This document shows, in pieces, positions 55,076 through 64,000 of a stretch of DNA of 64,000 nucleotides. The stretch is from the NCBI GenBank assembly GCA_030248065.1, contig JASAMV010007297.1, positions 32,302 to 96,301 on the forward strand, in the 5' to 3' direction. Each line of letters begins with the position of its first letter. Within the stretch, counting starts at the first letter, position 1. This DNA comes from Rhynchonema sp. JSB1_4. Its lineage: Eukaryota > Nematoda > Chromadorea > Monhysterida > Xyalidae. A model generated the notes under the pieces. It was given only the letters and a program-made list of their open reading frames with translations, did no database searches and had not been told where the DNA came from. Made by a program: the position numbers and the translations under genes.

Positions 55076-57605
55076 CCCCGTGTGCGTGATTGCGCTTCCT
55101 ATTGTTTTGGTTATTCCCTTTTGTTATTATAAAAACTATATTGTGAACGAGCGAGTCGGCTGATTGACGAGCGAGTGAACGAATGAACATTCCATTCCCG
55201 AATCCCGAAACACGCACGAAACGAACATTTCTGAACATTGGCTTTGATTGATTTGGCTCGGTTGACGATTCCGGTTCTGCAAGCACTAGTAGATTCCTGT
55301 TGGGCTCGCAGGATCTCATCTGGTGAGCCCGACGTGATACGTCGGAACACAAATGTGATAACGGTTGGAACCCAGAGGACTGTTGGAATTTCAAAAACTA
55401 ACCAGCTGGTGTGCGGAATCAAGACTTGTGGTGGCCGAACGCAAGGTCAGATGAAGATAACAAGTGGACTAGTGGCTGTTGTGGTCAGACAGATCACAAT
55501 TTCAATAATTGCTGTGAATCGAAAGATCACGTGCAACTGTTCGGTGACAACAGTGTTGGTCAGATAATGCGATTGGCATGCGATGCCATATTCCAAGAGA
55601 ATCATCTGTACCTGTTGTCTGATCTGCAGGTGAAACTGTGGTGGGACGCAGAGTTCGAAGAATACACGTGGTCAGTTCCACTCGAACTGATGCCGACGTC
55701 CGATTCCGAGCGATTGGTACGCAATACCAACATCGACGGAAAATTCTGGCCACGGATCTTGCGACGCAAGAATGAGATGTACGACAAAGAAAAGGACAAG
55801 CTGCAGTATCAGTTTGATCTGAATGCTGTTGATGACTGGCCGACACGTCTCGGTACCGTTATCGAGCAACACGAGGCTCCGCCACGTCGGGTGCCGAGTC
55901 GGCCCCAAATTGGTGAGGAGGAGGAGCCGCAGCCGCGCTTTGAAATCAGAACGTCGATCGAGTTCGCGATCTGAGTCGCGCTCGTCACAGTAACAACCGA
56001 AACGGTCACGTCGAACCGGGGCGGCCAGTCGAGCCCGCACTCGCACCTATTATTCGCAATATCAGTAACAGCAGAGCAGCAACGTCAACAGCCGGGCCCG
56101 AGTGGTTCGCGTCATACGCAACCACAGCCGACGGCTAGTGTGACTCACACCGATCAAGCGTCTGCCTCCGGGAGCAGCACGCGTACGTATCCGCAGAAAG
56201 GCTCGGGCTCAAGCAGTAGCTCGCGCACGAAGAGTTCTGATTCAGGATCGCAGACTAAGGCATCGAGCAGCGGATCAGGACGCGTACAGTTGTAATCGCA
56301 TTTTATTCGTCGTTTGCCGTTTCGTTACTTTCTACCGTTAACCGTTACTGTTGCCGTTTATTTTGATGTTTCTACGGAAGATGGCCGATTATTATATTTT
56401 ACTGATTAGTATGGTGGGAACGTGATCGATGCGTGCGTATGTATGCTGCTATGGCGAGCACGTTCATGACTTCATCATATTGTCGTCTGAACTATGTGCT
56501 CAACGAAAGTACGTATCAACAGTTCCCCTAGCGGCTTATGGATGTGGCCCATAATACGCCTATTCCTATGAGCCGGCGAGATGTCGTCGTGATTATACGT
56601 ACCTCTTCGTTTGGTTGCCATTTTTAAACGCACTCCCGAGATCGTCCCCCATGCATGGTCAGTTGGCTGCATCGACATTCAATTGGCCTGGCAATGGATC
56701 GCCCTGTAAAAGTAAAGTAAAGTAACGGTAACGAAAGTAACATCCTTCTGATCATCTGTGTGGCCGCTACAACTGTCCTGAGGGTTCTGCACTTTGGTGG
56801 TGCCTTCGACTTGTCTGCCCCTGATGATGTTTCAATACTCTTCATTCTTTCTGCTTTCTATTCTACATCTTCAATGGACGATCATCTGTCACTATGTTGC
56901 ATACGGCTATAGAGGAGAGCGTCTATTCGGTTTTGTTGCCTGCCTTGCGCCGGCCTGACTGAGTTGTAAATTCGCCCCTCTTACCTTGTCTCATGGTGTT
57001 CAGATCAACCAATTGCCGCTTTGTGAACCGTCGTTGTGGTACAACGAAGCTGTGTAAGGGGGGATGTAGTCCCGTGATAGTGATTATTCCTTTAGTTTAG
57101 TACTGTTTTAGGGGGTTTTAGGCTAAGTTAGGTTGTATTTCTCGTAAAGCTGCCGTTATTGTTGCCTTTTGTGCCTTTTGTTTAGCATTATTATTCTCTT
57201 TCTGGTGACCCCTGTTTGTGTATCATCCTTAACCATTCCAAATCTCTCTTCACCCGTCTGGCTTTTCCAATGTAAGAGAACGGGTTACTGTAATTCTGTT
57301 GAAGGAAGAATCTCTGAATCTCGGCCGGTTGCGTTTGTGTTTATTATTGGATTTCGTGTGTGCCCCGTGTGCGTGATTGCGCTTCCTATTGTTTTGGTTA
57401 TTCCCTTTTGTTATTATAAAAACTATATTGTGAACGAGCGAGTCGGCTGATTGACGAGCGAGTGAACGAATGAACATTCCATTCCCGAATCCCGAAACAC
57501 GCACGAAACGAACATTTCTGAACATTGGCTTTGATTGATTTGGCTCGGTTGACGATTCCGGTTCTGCAAGCACTAGTAGATTCCTGTTGGGCTCGCAGGA
57601 TCTCA
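55076..57605 (+). mobile_element. LTR retroelement with gag-like ORF only, 5' LTR truncated
   Basis: The 3' LTR is 57065-57605 (541 bp; TGTAGTCCCG ... GGATCTCA), preceded by the polypurine tract AAGGGGGGA. The 5' copy 55076-55318 matches only its last 243 bp (57363-57605), including a TATAAAAA box. The primer-binding site TGGTGAGCCCGACGTGATA is at 55321-55339, two bases after the LTR. The interior has one gag-like ORF and about 760 bp without coding signal; no protease, polymerase or integrase. It depends on another element for movement, if mobile at all. Confidence 0.82.
55411..55974 (+). CDS. gag-like protein of the LTR element (probably broken)
   Basis: Open frame to the stop at 55974, with the first ATG in frame at 55567 (begins MRLACDAIFQENHLYLL). 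Helical, Trp-containing body (VKLWWDAEFEEYTWSVPLEL), basic RRK segment, Pro/Glu-rich end (EEEEPQPRFEIRTS). In another frame directly after it, about 56090-56295 encodes a Ser/Gly/Gln-rich tail ending SGSGRVQL, so one frameshift may split a longer Gag. Position after the primer-binding site supports Gag; there is no CCHC zinc knuckle. Confidence 0.45.
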   Translation: MRNQDLWWPNARSDEDNKWTSGCCGQTDHNFNNCCESKDHVQLFGDNSVGQIMRLACDAIFQENHLYLLSDLQVKLWWDAEFEEYTWSVPLELMPTSDSERLVRNTNIDGKFWPRILRRKNEMYDKEKDKLQYQFDLNAVDDWPTRLGTVIEQHEAPPRRVPSRPQIGEEEEPQPRFEIRTSIEFAI

Positions 57606-57612
57606 TCGAAAA

Positions 57613-58087
57613 AGTGCACCGCAGCACACACACATAATACCGGTCCGTTCGTTATACGCCTCGACGCGTATGGGTGTGTGTCTATTCGCCAGACCACATC
57701 ACCTCCCGTTCACGGAAGTTCCGACCGCGGAACACAACGTCACGCACCCTCCTCCACTCGAGAAGGTTCGGTTCGTTTCATCCGACCCGGCTCTACGCCG
57801 CTATCGGACTATCACGTCGGGCTCACCACTTGTGATCTCTGAACCGCCACACCAAACGTATGCTCCCGGAAGGACTCGAACCTCCGACCTCCCAGCCACC
57901 AGGCCTGGACAGCCAGTTGCTCTACCAACTGAGCTACGGGAACGCGGTCTGGCTGCGGCTCAGAATCACTCATAAACCCAACGCACGCACGCTCAATACA
58001 CAGTGCACCGCAGCACACACACATAATACCGGTCCGTTCGTTATACGCCTCGACGCGTATGGGTGTGTGTCTATTCGCCAGACCACA
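57613..58087 (-). mobile_element. miniature LTR element (TRIM-like) with a tRNA-like sequence in its LTR
   Basis: On the minus strand: 5' LTR 58087-57831 (257 bp, TGTGGTCTGG ... GATCACA), a 2-nt spacer, primer-binding site 57828-57810 (TGGTGAGCCCGACGTGATA, identical to that of the larger element), about 100 bp interior, a purine-rich tract AACGGGAGGTGA at 57710-57699, then the first 86 bp of the 3' LTR (57698-57613), which is cut off at the junction with the 3' LTR of the larger element. No ORF. The layout of LTR, primer site, tiny interior, purine tract, LTR is that of terminal-repeat retrotransposons in miniature. Confidence 0.78.
57862..57943 (-). tRNA. tRNA-like sequence inside the TRIM-like LTR
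   Basis: Identical in sequence to 54899-54980: A box TAGCTCAGTTGG, B box GGTTCGAGTCC, full acceptor pairing, irregular anticodon arm. Probably an internal Pol III promoter-like module and not a translation tRNA. Confidence 0.6.
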
Positions 58088-58536
58088 CACCGTCTAACAT
58101 GCGTGTGATATTGAAATTCGAAAATCAATGTCATTGCTTACGTGTAATGACGGATTACAGAGGCAGAAATGGATTATTACACAGTAATTCCTTATCGGTC
58201 TGGTTGTTGTTTTTATTCCGCCCCTTCTCAGGCCCGAGTCCAGTTTTTCAGGCCCAGCCGATTCATACCCAGCATACTTGACCCATTTATAGGCTTAGGC
58301 TCCACCCGGCCTGAATGGCCGGGCCTGAACCTGTGCCCCGGAACGGAACCGTCGCAAAAAATTTTGTTTTCGTTGACGTGGCGGCAATTGACAATGTATA
58401 CGTACTTTAGGCCATCTCAACGGTCCTTATTGCGCGTGAACGAAATGTTTAACGTGCTTTATTGATGAACAAACAACACTGCAGTAATCCTATATAGTTT
58501 CTCATTGTGCTTGTTTCCTTCCTGTTCAACAAGAAT
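58088..58536. other. no gene recognised; GGCCC-rich patch near 58225-58345
   Basis: Contains AGGCCCGAG, AGGCCCAGCC and CCGGGCCTGAA patches, similar in composition to 421-520. No coding evidence. Confidence 0.35.
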
Positions 58537-58832
58537 ATTGGTCGCACAATGACTATATGAGAATCCATCCAAAAATTTTTCCTGGATTGACAAGCCAGAA
58601 AATTCAAGTTGACATTGCGCGGCAACGTGAAATCACACATAAAGTATGCAGTAAGCGAAATGTTTCAGAGATTAAACGTGGTTGACTGGCTGGTTTATTT
58701 TCAGATGAAAATGTTTTGCAAGAAATACAAATAGCCCAGCAGTTAAGCGTGGCTCATCTTTGGAATCCTGAAAATCAAGGTGGTTTTGGATGGATTCTCA
58801 TATGGTCATTGTGCGACCAATACCAAGAAATC
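58537..58832. mobile_element. inverted-repeat MITE (TATTGGTCGCACAATGAC ends)
   Basis: Left end TATTGGTCGCACAATGAC...GAGAATCCATCCAAAA; right end is its reverse complement, ending GTGCGACCAATA. 296 bp. End fragments of the same family occur near 27879, 39893 and 40160. Confidence 0.8.
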
Positions 58833-59388
58833 AAACACCAAACCCAACCGGAGACAGTTTTTATTCGTGTCAATAATGAAGGCTAGCCTACTGTCTTCAT
58901 GTGTCAAAAGCTTTGTGTGCATTTTAAAACTGGTTGTTTTTATGTATAGGGTGGTCCAAAAGTATCTCCATCAAGTGAACAGCTTCGAGTTATGTATAGG
59001 TAGCATCGTACCGGAATGGAGGCACTTTCGGATCAATGTCACTTGCAGGCAATAACCAAGTATTCAGCAAAATGGATTACGAGATTACAAGAATATACTA
59101 AATAGTAATTGAATAACATCAACGTGGTGTGTAACATGTCGCATATTTTTGTTTTTAAACAATAACCGGGGCGCTATGGCATCTACAGGTGAAGACCAAT
59201 GATATTACATAAATACGGGTTGATCCAAAAGTTCGTCCACCTGTAATTAAAATCTTTAGTCCAATGTCAGCCTCCGGTGGACATGCTTTTAAACCACCCA
59301 CAGAGTGGACATAGTGATAAGGAAGGCGCTATATTAGAATTAGGTGGTAGCTATGGAAATGTACTTTCCAGTCCACCCTATAACGTAT
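58833..59388. repeat. mariner-like repeat remnants beside the myosin gene
   Basis: Two patches resemble terminal parts of mariner-type elements: GGTGGTCCAAAAGTATCTCC near 58949 and TTGATCCAAAAGTTCGTCCA near 59220. There is no transposase. They directly abut the place where the myosin reading frame ends. Confidence 0.4.
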
Positions 59389-62300
59389 TTAGTGGTATTT
59401 GTGACGAACGGTCTGAACGGCCCAGTCGGCTCGCATGCACTTTGACATTTCGATCAACTGGTACTGGAACTTGGCCGTGTTCTGTTGAGCGTCTTGCAGC
59501 TGGTTGACGAGATCGTGCCTCTCCTGCTCCTTGCTGCAAATAATTAATTATAAATTAAGTTTCTAAATAGTTTTTGGTCATTTAGGGTTTCTTTTGGATT
59601 AAAAAGCAAACCTAACATACGGCGATAACTGTGTAACAGATGCACATGCGCATAACACATGCACTGCGCATGCCCTCAAAGCGCATCGCCAATCTTTGCC
59701 ACCTTTCCTCCCGCACACGAACACAATAGTATTTATCAGAGAACGACTCCTTTGCAGAGTGCAGAGAGAACCTTTCACTAACCCCTTCAGTTGGTGATCA
59801 AAGTCAGCCTTGAGTCGCAAGAGTTCGTCGAGTTTCTGCAACGCCGATTTCAGCTCCTCTTCGGCACGTTGCTTGGCCCCAGCGGAGTCCTGAGAACAAA
59901 TACATAATCGTATTGATAATAACCTGTTCAGACGAAGTTATGTACATAGAGATTTAAATTATAGTAAAACCTGGTGGATTCTCTTCTCGCGCTCCAACGC
60001 ACCATCCACACCGTCCAGGTCGCGCTCGGCTTTGTTCTTGGCACGGCCCAATTGAGCGGCCTGTGAGTGAACAGCGATGCTTTTTTGATTGCTCTACGCT
60101 GTGTAAATCACTTTTAAAAGGCAACAAAATCATTCGCTTGGGTACAAATAAGTAGTAAACCCAATAAAATCAAGAACGCAAAGCTGTCCGTCTTCACCTT
60201 GTCTTCGGCACGCTGTAGGTCGTCGGTCAGCTTGTGATTGAGGTCGTCCATCGATTTCTTCTCGTTCTTCATTTTCAGGATGCTCGCACTCTGTTTCGCT
60301 GTTTCTTCCTGAAGTGTGCAGCTACTACATACTTAGCGATGTGAGCCCAAAAATCGCGACTCATTAACGAAAGAGTCAAAGTCAGCATGTCTACCGAAAA
60401 CGCTCTATCCTCCCATTTCAACTGCGACTCACTTGTAGGGCCTTGATCTGTCCCTCTTTCTCGACCTTGGCAGCTTCACAATCGGCGTGCTGCTTGTCGA
60501 GGGCGGAGGATTGGCTCTTCAGCTCGTTGTATTCACCGGACATTTTGCCGGTCGTCTGCGAGAGTTTCTCGTTCTTCGATTCCCACTCGGCGACCCGCGC
60601 GGCAAGTTCCTGTGAAAACGTCGCAGAAAATGACATGAAAGAATTTTTCTTGATCTTGACCACGGTTCTGTCTTGCACGCCCTGGGTATGTGTTGTAGAT
60701 ATCGAATGACGAAGCTCCTGCATAGGTATCCAAATAATACTAAATTCCTTACCTTGTATGGTACATCATGTCATCAGTGTGAGCTTTGTGGTGAGCTTAG
60801 TTACCCTATGCTTGGTACGCAAATTAGTCCCAAACATAAACAGTGTATTCTATCCTCGTCAACCAATATCAGTATTGTTCGACGGTAACCCCAGCCGACT
60901 AAAATGTGCCTGAGCACAAGCAGCTCACATCAACGTTGCGTTGAAGGGCGTCCCGTTCAGCTTGGACTTCTTTGAGTTTGTGATCAGCCTCGTTGAAGCC
61001 GCCCTTGGCTTTTTCGATCTGATCGGCGTACTTCTTGCGATGCGCCTCCAGATCCTGCTGTTCCTCCTCCAGTTTCTTGCGGTTCTCCTCCTCCACGAGC
61101 AGTTGCTCCTCGACTTGCTGCAAATGAATCCGAACGTTCACAAAGGTTTCAACGTAAACAAGACACTTTCTGAATGTTGCTGAAAACCATGCAGTGCAAA
61201 CCTTCAGCTTCTCCTCCATCTTAGCTCGCTCCTCGGCCTCTTTGCCACTCTTCAGGTGTGGTTTCACGAGACCATAAGCCTGAAATATAATTGCGTTGAA
61301 ACTGTGAGTCAGTGGCTGCCACTGGGTTTATTTGACGATAAAGCGATTAAAATTCACGGTTCCAATCTTCTGTACCTGGTACCACGGCCAGCCGCGCAGC
61401 ACCGACCAGTTCTTGATGTTGCTCTGGACGGTCGTGAACGACGACATCTGCTCGGCACGAGCTGCTGAATCGGCCTGTAAGCATGGGAAGTTCATTTTTT
61501 TAGAAAAATTATTGCGAGTTACCGCCTGTTGTGTTTACAAATTATGTACTGTACCTATAGCCGAAGGTATAACAGACCTGAGCGTTGAACCATCGGACGA
61601 GGGCCTGGAATTTGCCCAGGATGGTCGCGAGTTTCTCTTCCCGCAAATCCTCCATCTTTGCGAGGATGCCGGCCTTGAAGAACACCTTGGTGTAGCCGAC
61701 ACGGTAGTTCTCTTCGACCAGACCGCCGTCAGCAACGATCGTCGCCAGGATTGACTCGGAGCACGTCTGTGCAGGGAACGGAAGGTAGATTAGGGCCTGT
61801 CAGGGGGACTGGCTGTTTTTACGACTGTATCGAGATGGGCAGAGTCACTGGTTACATCGTTGTTGCTGCTTGATGGCCGGACACCAATCTGTGCCATGCT
61901 GCCTCGACCTTGTGCACTTGCACGAGCAGTGATTTGTGCTCACGAACGCGGTGCACAAAATCTGTTCCAAATCGATTTTAATAGTCGTTGGTCAGAATCG
62001 TTCACGCCAGATCGACTCGGCCGTGAGTGGCAAAAAGAGTGGAAATAGCACAATTGAGATCAAGACCAACATTGTCCCATTCGGAGGGCTGTCTCACCTT
62101 CTCGTCATCGATCTGCGCCGCGTCAGGCGCCAACAACGAGTAACGCTGCTTGAAGTCCGAGTGCATCGCACGATTCGGGAACCCTTTGCGACAAATGCGG
62201 ATGCCCTCGAGCACACCGTTGCACGTCAGTTGGTTCATGACCAGCTCCGCCTCCAGCAAGCCTGCAGCAATTGGGAGAGCCTCATACATGTGCAAAAATA

Positions 62301-63728
62301 TTTTTATCGTATTCTTTCAGAAGCATTGCCATGCTACGACGCAAAAGTCTGATAATGTCCACAATGTTTAGCTGTAGGTTATGTGCCTGATTACAAAAGG
62401 GCACCTGGTAACAGGTCTTGTGCGTGCCCAGAGAGCACCACGTGATTTCACCAGTTATACATCTTTTCGCTTCAGCAGCTTTCAAGCAAAAAAAACTGAA
62501 ACTACAATTTACAATCATAACGCACCAGATTTCTTTTGTTCGTTGGGGATTAGACAACGAATGAAGTGGGGATGGGTGGTGTGCAACATGGTCATCAGAT
62601 TGTTGAGACCCTCGCGGTACTTCATCGACACGGTCATCATCGAAGGCCGACTTGCCCTTTCTTTTTGCCACCGCCACTGCTACTACCTGAAGCACACAAA
62701 ATGTGCCCGGTAGCGTTTTGTCAACCTTTTTTCCATTCCAGTCAACGCAATACACTGATACGTCGTCAGTCAAGTCCTGTAGTTCAAGTCGACTGAAACT
62801 CCCCTTTTTATAAATGCAAAAAAGAGAAAGCACAAACATCACAAGCACGCATCGAAAAACAATATCCCCGTACATCGCCTCGAAGCTGATTTTCTTGGCG
62901 TGTCAGCCATACTTTCTTTTCTTTGCATTTTAAGGGGTCATGTAACACGTCTAGTGGGTCCTTGGACCACTATAATGAGGAAAGACCACACAGCGTCGGG
63001 TTTTTTATGGAAAAGTGGCGGTGAAACAATGCACCAACGAAAGAAGTGGTAAGTAAGTTTGACGTAAGGAAGGGTGTGTAAGAAAATGTGTGAAAGTAAC
63101 CTTGACCATTTCAGGAATGGTGTGTTACCACTTAAGAAAAAAGATTTTGTGAAAGGGCTAAGCAGGAAATCTGAGGTATAGACTGCACTGCAACAATTAA
63201 CGACCATATGTATGTGTGTTGTTTGTGCATGCCGTGTTCACTAAAGGCCCTAAGATGTCACTCTTCGCGGCCTCCTCTTGTGTTCCTAGAATCGGCCCAG
63301 ATGGTCTTGACCAGTTCGTTGTCACCTCCCTGTTTCAGTACATTCACAACGGTGTCGTTTGAGGAAGTCCTTGTCTTCTCTAGCTAATGTGTGACGTTAT
63401 AGCGCACCTGCAATTGGATGGGTAAGATACATTACGACAACGTGCCCTCTCAAGGTGACATGAAATTGATTAGTTCTAATAAAACAGTACAACAGAGACA
63501 CTTTTACAAAACACAAATAGATAAGAATCGATCGAACTCAGCCAACCGTGCCAGCATACTGGACCAGAGCCGAAGTGGGCCTTGGCCCGCTTTGCCCTTT
63601 GGCGGTTTGGGTTTCTCGAATTTTGGGTGTTTACCGAGATGAGCGTCGTTGAGTTTCTGTGCGAGCGTCAGGTCGGTACCCTTTGGTACGACACACTCCT
63701 CGTCCAACATCGAGATGATGCCCAACGG
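59389..63728 (-). pseudogene. muscle-type myosin heavy chain, partial, with disruptions
   Basis: Thirteen minus-strand exons: 63728..63547, 63407..63262, 62686..62526, 62261..62098, 61766..61578, 61474..61376, 61279..61202, 61117..60929, 60609..60433, 60308..60198, 60060..59971, 59889..59783, 59533..59389. Content in order: motor relay region ([20 protein letters not shown]), loop 2 (GGGKKKG, KSAF), actin-binding [15 protein letters not shown] helices [20 protein letters not shown], converter VGYTKVFFKAGILAKMEDLR, neck LRGWPWYQ, then coiled-coil rod. Exons 4-13 are clean and in phase. Defects: exons 1-3 are 2, 1 and 2 bases too long for an open frame; the conserved WLEK reads stop-LEK (TAG at 63384-63386); the rod ends after about 400 residues (MRADWAVQTVRHKYH) where a full rod needs about 1100. 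The 5' exons lie beyond the window. Nematode-like motor sequence. Either a pseudogene or a gene with assembly errors plus a transposon-truncated 3' end. Confidence 0.8.
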
Positions 63729-63744
63729 CTGAAAGTCAATGGGT

Positions 63745-63965
63745 GGCATTTTCGAAACGGTGTAAAAGCTTGAGTTGGGTGTAAAGGTCGGTGTAAGCTC
63801 GGTCCCAAGCTCGGTCGGTGTCAGCTCGGTGTAAACATGGAACATTCCACGTCGCGCAGCAGGCAATGTTTCATGTTTACACCCAGCGCACACCGACCGA
63901 GCTTTCGATTGGAGATTACACTGACCTTTACACCCATCGTCGACCTTTACACCGTTTCGAAAATA
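63745..63965. mobile_element. MITE family M2, fuller copy, in a myosin intron
   Basis: Starts near TTTTCGAAACGGTGTAAAAG and ends ACCTTTACACCGTTTCGAAAA, inverted. Subterminal GGTGTAAAGGTCGGTGTAAG and AACATTCCACG are shared with 24335-24525. It sits just upstream of the first myosin exon in the window. Confidence 0.8.
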
Positions 63966-64000
63966 TCACCCGATCAATGAATTGAAACATCACAGGAATT

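Noticed and set aside
54705..55422. 229-aa minus-strand ORF and similar ORFs at 57250-58108
   Set aside because: They run through LTRs, the primer site and the tRNA-like module; the peptide around LEPPTSQP is the usual false translation of tRNA-like DNA.
62282..62875. 197-aa minus-strand ORF
   Set aside because: It overlaps the loop 2 exon of the myosin gene in a partly wrong frame; the exon model explains the conserved part.

Overview
The window is animal nuclear DNA, from an intron-rich, repeat-rich invertebrate. Introns are short and GT-AG, there are several-domain extracellular proteins, and a muscle-type myosin heavy chain lies at the right end. The myosin motor segment reads most like nematode muscle myosins (for example [18 protein letters not shown] after loop 2), so a nematode or other ecdysozoan is my best guess. 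The species cannot be named from this sequence alone.

Layout. 0-20 kb is mostly repeats. It holds two small secreted Ly6-like (three-finger fold) genes (3.2-3.95 kb minus; 13.6-14.2 kb plus), one unrecognised two-exon gene (6.7-7.5 kb), a decayed receptor gene (4.6-5.8 kb), a retrotransposon remnant (8.3-8.7 kb) and an element bounded by 81-bp direct repeats (17.1-18.4 kb). 20.5-27.1 kb is a mirror-image four-gene cluster: CCP-TM gene (-), PLAT-TSP1 gene (-), then PLAT-TSP1 gene (+), CCP-TM gene (+). 27.5-32.7 kb is a 5.2-kb hAT-like element with a perfect 8-bp target duplication. 34.6-36.8 kb carries two mirrored arrays of a 16-bp satellite. 37.5-44.3 kb and 47.3-53.1 kb are two divergent gene pairs, in opposite orientation to each other. 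Each pair has one C-type-lectin plus CCP gene with a short hydrophobic C-terminus (GPI-anchor-like) and one C-type-lectin plus two CCP domains plus transmembrane segment plus long basic cytoplasmic tail. A 166-bp satellite array lies between the two convergent transmembrane genes. 53.9-58.1 kb holds an LTR retroelement with only a gag-like ORF and a miniature LTR element whose LTR contains a tRNA-like sequence. 59.4-63.7 kb is a myosin heavy chain gene on the minus strand. It lacks most of its rod, has single-base frameshifts and a stop in the motor domain, and its 5' exons lie beyond the window.

How the genes work together. The main signal is one receptor family. Genes at 4.6, 20.5, 41.0 and 47.3 kb (and more distantly 26.0 kb) have different ectodomains (TSP1, CCP, C-type lectin plus CCP) but share the same cytoplasmic tail, encoded by exons of matching length and phase. 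The last conserved motif is of the form GR(D/G)K..FLSE..Y. I do not recognise this tail. Secreted or GPI-like partners (PLAT-TSP1; lectin-CCP) are encoded next to or divergent from the membrane receptors. This suggests an expanding paired-receptor locus; a role in recognition or immunity is inference only.

Data caution. Single-base frameshifts and isolated stops occur in otherwise well-conserved exons of several genes. Some may be assembly errors, so reads should be checked before calling those genes dead.
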